Below are positions 60,943 to 64,000 of a stretch of 64,000 bases of DNA, one piece after another. Each line of letters begins with the position of its first letter. The first letter of the stretch is position 1. Under the pieces are notes generated by a model. It had not been told where the DNA came from, did not search any database, and saw nothing but the letters and a program-made list of their open reading frames with translations. Both the position numbers and the translations under genes were made by a program. The stretch is from Patulibacter americanus DSM 16676 (GTDB lineage: Bacteria; Actinomycetota; Thermoleophilia; Solirubrobacterales; Solirubrobacteraceae), in the NCBI RefSeq assembly GCF_000420025.1, contig NZ_ATUD01000001.1, positions 310,001 to 374,000 of the forward strand, read 5' to 3'.

Positions 60943-61991
60943 GTGCGCCGCCGGCGCAGGAACGGGTCCTCGAGCGCCGGGGCGACGTAGCCCGTGTCCT
61001 CGCGGTCGACCGTGACGCCGGGCGGGACGATCTCGTCGATCCGGTCCAGCACGTCGGGGGTCAGCGTCACGTCGACCGCGCCGAGCTGGGTCTCGAGCTG
61101 CTCCATCGTGCGCGGGCCGACGATCGGGGCGGTCACCGCGGGGTGCTGGAGGACGAAGGCGATCGCCATGTGGACGAGGGTGATGCCTGCCTCCTCGGCC
61201 AGCACCGCCAGGGCGTCGGCGGCGTCGAGCTTGGCGGCCTTCGCGGGGTCCGAGGTGTCGTAGCGCTCGGGCGTCCACTGGTTGCGGTGCGACGTCGGCG
61301 CCTCCTGGCCCTTGCGGTACTTGCCCGTGAGCCAGCCGCCGGCCAGGGGGCTCCACGGGATCACGCCCATGTCGTGCTGCTGGGCGACGGGGAGGACGTC
61401 GGCCTCGATGCCGCGGACGAGGATGGAGTAGGGCGGCTGCTCCGTCACGAACCGGCTCAGGCCGCGCTTCTCCGCGACCCACTGCGCCTCGACCATCTCG
61501 TGCGCCGGGAACGTCGAGGAGCCGAACGCGCGGATCTTGCCCTCGCGCTGCAGGTCGGTCAGCGCGGCGAGGGTCTCCCCCACCTCGGTCTCGGGCTCGG
61601 GACGGTGCACCTGGTAGAGGTCGATCCAGTCCGTGCCGAGGCGGCGCAGGCTGTTCTCGAGCTCCTTCACGATCCAGCGGCGCGAGTTGCCGCGGTGGTT
61701 GGGGTCGCCGTCCTTCGCGCCGGGCGCCACGTCCATCTGGCCGTGGAACTTCGTCGCGAGGATCACGTCGTCGCGGCGACCTTGGGAAAGCGCCTTGCCG
61801 ACGATGATCTCCGACTCGCCCTGGGAGTAGATGTCGGCGGTGTCGATGAAGTTGATGCCGGCGTCGAGCGCGCGGTGGATGATCCCGATGGAGACGTCGT
61901 GGTCGGGCTCTCCCCACGCGCCGAACATCATGCTGCCGAGGCAGAGGGGGCTGACCTGCATGCCGGTGCGACCGAGGGTGCGGTGGTCCAT
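60936..61991 (-). CDS. aldo/keto reductase
   Basis: 351 residues, TIM-barrel NADPH-dependent oxidoreductase. Catalytic tetrad: Asp50 and Tyr55 in F-I-D-T-A-D-I-Y, Lys81 in A-T-K-F-H, and His in Y-Q-V-H-R-P. The family start reads T-L-G-R-T-G-M-Q-V-S-P-L-C-L-G. Closest by eye to the YajO/AKR11-like general stress group; substrate unknown. ATG at 61991 has TAGCGT 6 bases upstream. Confidence 0.92.
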   Translation of the reverse strand: MDHRTLGRTGMQVSPLCLGSMMFGAWGEPDHDVSIGIIHRALDAGINFIDTADIYSQGESEIIVGKALSQGRRDDVILATKFHGQMDVAPGAKDGDPNHRGNSRRWIVKELENSLRRLGTDWIDLYQVHRPEPETEVGETLAALTDLQREGKIRAFGSSTFPAHEMVEAQWVAEKRGLSRFVTEQPPYSILVRGIEADVLPVAQQHDMGVIPWSPLAGGWLTGKYRKGQEAPTSHRNQWTPERYDTSDPAKAAKLDAADALAVLAEEAGITLVHMAIAFVLQHPAVTAPIVGPRTMEQLETQLGAVDVTLTPDVLDRIDEIVPPGVTVDREDTGYVAPALEDPFLRRRRTA

Positions 61992-61997
61992 GCGCCC

Positions 61998-62003
61998 ACG
62001 CTA
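61998..62003 (-). promoter_or_regulatory. -10 hexamer TAGCGT for the aldo/keto reductase
   Basis: Six bases before the ATG at 61991 on the minus strand. Confidence 0.5.
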
Positions 62004-62080
62004 CCCCGCGGCCGGGCGGGGTCAACCGTGACGGGGCATGGGCCGCCTCGACGCGTGGGGCCTGCCCCGCCCGGCCGCGG

Positions 62081-62356
62081 TCACCCGTGGCGGTCGAAGC
62101 GTCGCAACGCGTCGCGCACCGGCGCCGAGGCGTGGGCGGGGTCGAAGACGACAACCCCCGTCGGCACGCTCCGTCCGGCGACGACCTGCCCGTCGACCGC
62201 CGCGACGACGACCGGCTGCTCGGGCACGGGCTCGCCGACGCGGTGGGCGAGATCGCGCAGCTCGAGCTGGTCCATGGCGGTGGGCGTGCGGACGGCGATG
62301 TCGCCGGGCGACGGCTCGGCGGGGGCCTCGGTGGCGCGGGTGGTCTGGGTGCTCAC
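62081..62356 (-). CDS. hypothetical 91-residue protein divergent from LysR regulator
   Basis: 91 residues from the GTG at 62356, preceded by GAGGAG with a short spacer. No family recognised. A Thr/Pro/Ala-rich start is followed by L-R-D-L-A-H-R-V-G and a small beta-rich part V-V-A-A-V-D-G-Q-V-V-A-G-R-S-V-P-T-G-V-V-V-F, ending R-D-A-L-R-R-F-D-R-H-G. No cysteine or membrane segment. The stretch with D-G-Q-V-V-A-G looks like the surface of small actinobacterial hypothetical proteins. Being divergent from the LysR gene 124 bases away, it may be its target. Confidence 0.55.
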   Translation of the reverse strand: MSTQTTRATEAPAEPSPGDIAVRTPTAMDQLELRDLAHRVGEPVPEQPVVVAAVDGQVVAGRSVPTGVVVFDPAHASAPVRDALRRFDRHG

Positions 62357-62467
62357 GGGTGCTCCTCGGGTCTGGGTGCCCCACGCTGACGGCGTGCGGA
62401 CACGTTCTCCAGCGCGATCCCGCACCCCCATGCCGAGCCGGCATGCGACGGGGCCGGCCCGAGCAGG

Positions 62468-62473
62468 TACGGT
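62468..62473 (+). promoter_or_regulatory. -10 hexamer TACGGT for the LysR gene
   Basis: Seven bases before the ATG at 62481. Confidence 0.5.
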
Positions 62474-62480
62474 CGTCCGG

Positions 62481-63581
62481 ATGGATCTCCTCGGCCTGCG
62501 GGTCCTTCGCGAGGTCGCCCGGTGCGGCTCGATCTCCGCCGCCGCGGACGCCCTGGACTACACCCAGCCCGCGATCTCGCGGCAGCTCGCCGCGCTCGAG
62601 CGCTCCGCGGGCCGACCCCTCGTCGAGCGCACGGCGCGCGGCACCAGGCTGACCCGCCCCGGCGAGGTCCTGCTGCGGCGGGCCGAGGCCGTCCTGACCG
62701 AGCTCGAGGGCGCGCGCGCCGATCTCGACAGCCTGGGCGACGACGAGGAGCGCCCCCTGCGGATCCTCGGGTTCCAGACCGCGATCGCGTCGTTCGTGCC
62801 CGACGCGATCGGCGCGCTGCGGCGGCGGATCCCGGACGTCGGGGTGGAGCTGCGCCTCGGCGAGGCCCGGGTCGGTGACGCCGCGCTGCGCGGCGACCGC
62901 CTCGACGTCGCGCTCACCAACGCGACGACCTGGACGTTTCCCGACGCCCGCGTGCACCCGTTGCGCGAGGACCCGATGTGGTGCGTGCTGCCGGCGGGCC
63001 ACCGCCTGGCCGGCCGCGACGAGGTCGCGTTCGAGGCGCTGCGGGAGGAGCCGTTCGTGTTGACGTCGACCACGCTCTGCGCCGACCGCGAGCTCGTGCT
63101 CGACGCGTGCGCCGCGCACGGGTTCGTCCCCCGCGTGGCCGCGCACTGCGACGACCCGAACACCACCCAGGGGCTCGTCGCCGCCGGCGTGGGCGTGGCG
63201 GCGCTGCCGGAGATGGGGCTGCCGGCGCTGCGGGACGACGTCGTGCTGCGGCCCTTCGCCCACCCGCTGAAGCGGCGGGTGGTGGCCCTCGTGCCGCGCG
63301 ACGCCCCGGCGCGACCGGCGCGCGACGCGCTGCTCGAGGAGCTGGCGACCACGGCCGGGGCGTGGCGCTCGCCCGTCGTACCGGTCGGCCCGGGCGAGTC
63401 GGCCGGCGTGGGCGGGTCGTCCGGCGTGGGCGGGTCGGCCGGCGTCGACCGGTCGTCCGGCGCGCGTCCGGGGTCCGGCGCGGCGAGGACCACCGCCGCG
63501 TCGCAGCGCCGGACTCAGACGGCGGTGACGCCCGTGCGCTCGTACCAGGCGGACAGCGGCTCGCCCGTGATCCGCTCGTAG
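62481..63581 (+). CDS. LysR-family transcriptional regulator with repetitive C-terminal tail
   Basis: 366 residues; LysR proteins are normally about 300. N-terminal helix-turn-helix: L-R-V-L-R-E-V-A-R-C-G-S-I-S-A-A-A-D-A-L-D-Y-T-Q-P-A-I-S-R (split by short variation), then the linker helix and a periplasmic-binding-like effector domain (L-R-I-L-G-F-Q-T-A, V-A-L-T-N, G-V-G-V-A-A-L-P). The last ~65 residues are a Gly/Ser-rich tail built on four 18-bp repeats and overlap the 3' end of convergent purC by 67 bases, suggesting loss of the original stop codon. Start set by the -10 hexamer. Effector unknown. Confidence 0.88.
   Translation: MDLLGLRVLREVARCGSISAAADALDYTQPAISRQLAALERSAGRPLVERTARGTRLTRPGEVLLRRAEAVLTELEGARADLDSLGDDEERPLRILGFQTAIASFVPDAIGALRRRIPDVGVELRLGEARVGDAALRGDRLDVALTNATTWTFPDARVHPLREDPMWCVLPAGHRLAGRDEVAFEALREEPFVLTSTTLCADRELVLDACAAHGFVPRVAAHCDDPNTTQGLVAAGVGVAALPEMGLPALRDDVVLRPFAHPLKRRVVALVPRDAPARPARDALLEELATTAGAWRSPVVPVGPGESAGVGGSSGVGGSAGVDRSSGARPGSGAARTTAASQRRTQTAVTPVRSYQADSGSPVIRS
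63396..63467 (+). repeat. four 18-bp tandem repeats in the LysR tail
   Basis: Degenerate units with core TCGGCCGGCG or TCGTCCGGCG, encoding E-S-A-G-V-G, G-S-S-G-V-G, G-S-A-G-V-D and R-S-S-G-A-R. Confidence 0.75.
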
Positions 63582-64000
63582 GCCTCGGCGTAGCGCTCGC
63601 GGGTGCCCGCGACGACGTCGTCCGGGATCGCGGGCGCCGGCGGGGTCTTGTCCCAGCCGGAGGCGACGGCCCAGTCGCGGACGAACTGCTTGTCGAAGGA
63701 GGGCGGCGTCGACCCGACCGCGAAGCTGTCCGCCGGCCAGTAGCGGGAGGAGTCGGGCGTGAGCGCCTCGTCGCCGAGCAGCAGCTGGCCCGTCTCGGGA
63801 TCGAGGCCGAACTCGAACTTCGTGTCGGCCAGGATGACGCCGCGCGAGCGGGCGTGCTCGTGGGCGTGGCGGTAGAGCGCGACGGACGCCTCGCGCACGC
63901 GGGTGGCCAGCGCGTCGCCGTCGCCGTCCGGCGCGAACGGGTTCAGCAGCTCGGCGGCGGTGGCGAAGTCGATCGCCTCGTCGTGCCCCTCGGCCGCCTT
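63515..64000 (-). CDS. purC: SAICAR synthetase, 5' part outside the window
   Basis: 161 codons of the C-terminal half are visible; the frame stays open to the window edge (codon boundary at 64000). The enzyme couples aspartate to CAIR. Markers: I-L-A-D-T-K-F-E-F-G, L-L-G-D-E-A-L-T-P-D-S-S-R-Y-W-P, and S-F-D-K-Q-F-V-R-D-W. The family's C-terminal helix region I-P-D-D-V-V-A-G-T-R-E-R-Y-A-E-A-Y-E-R-I-T-G is complete. Another member of the scattered purine set; overlaps the 3' end of the LysR gene. Confidence 0.95.
   Translation of the reverse strand, partial: KAAEGHDEAIDFATAAELLNPFAPDGDGDALATRVREASVALYRHAHEHARSRGVILADTKFEFGLDPETGQLLLGDEALTPDSSRYWPADSFAVGSTPPSFDKQFVRDWAVASGWDKTPPAPAIPDDVVAGTRERYAEAYERITGEPLSAWYERTGVTAV

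Overview
The window is a dense, very GC-rich stretch of bacterial chromosome. It carries no rRNA, IS element or phage module. Three signs point to a high-GC actinobacterium, most likely in the Thermoleophilia/Solirubrobacterales (Patulibacter- or Conexibacter-like). First, the haem gene is an actinobacterial-type coproheme decarboxylase. Second, there is a DUF4178-DUF2617-DUF4247-DUF350-aminopropyltransferase operon. Third, several secreted proteins end in Ig-like beta domains with the paired-Cys, G-x-H-x-L-x-V-x-A-x-D-x-A-G-N pattern I associate with that group. This placement is an inference.

Layout. 1-7900: partial SRPBCC protein, ABC-F ATPase, SDR, pyruvate oxidase, DUF3761 lipoprotein, tRNA-Glu(TTC), tRNA-Lys(TTT), PhzF-like protein. 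7900-14300: secreted S8-like peptidase with Glu in place of the catalytic His, coproheme decarboxylase, a 27-residue coupled membrane peptide, an internally duplicated protein of unknown function, SF2 helicase. 14500-20200: seven-gene overlapping polyamine/membrane operon plus a second DUF4178 gene. 20150-29750: RidA, purH, secreted alpha/beta hydrolase, purN, recQ, divergent MarR/VOC pair. 29850-38050: complete xylose divergon (xylB-xylH-xylG-xylF against xylA-epimerase-ROK repressor). 38100-48200: GNAT, purF, map, trypsin-like protease, acidic secreted protein, lysyl-oxidase-like protein, VIT transporter, VOC, rhodanese, CoA-binding protein, MoaD-like protein, BNR beta-propeller. 48300-55700: purL, then purQ and purS. 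55900-64000: membrane protein with histidine kinase and response regulator, MFS transporter, aldo/keto reductase, LysR, partial purC.

Purine biosynthesis is spread through the window (purH, purN, purF, purL, purQ, purS, purC). The usual purS-purQ-purL run is broken by the most interesting gene here, a 1270-residue protein at 50874-54686 on the opposite strand. It has an N-terminal Mrr-like nuclease domain, a central NACHT-type NTPase and a long helical C-terminus, in visibly lower-GC DNA. It looks like a horizontally acquired single-gene anti-phage sensor/effector of the STAND (Avs/bNACHT-like) type.

Two non-coding patterns recur. About twenty genes carry a TANNNT hexamer 5-9 bases before the start codon, so leaderless transcription appears common. 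A family of 39-nt hairpins (17+5+17) occurs as two pairs, each pair with members about 72 nt apart, at the convergent 3' ends of purH and purL. An exact 72-bp tandem duplication with a G9 tract lies between the divergent CoA-binding and MoaD genes.
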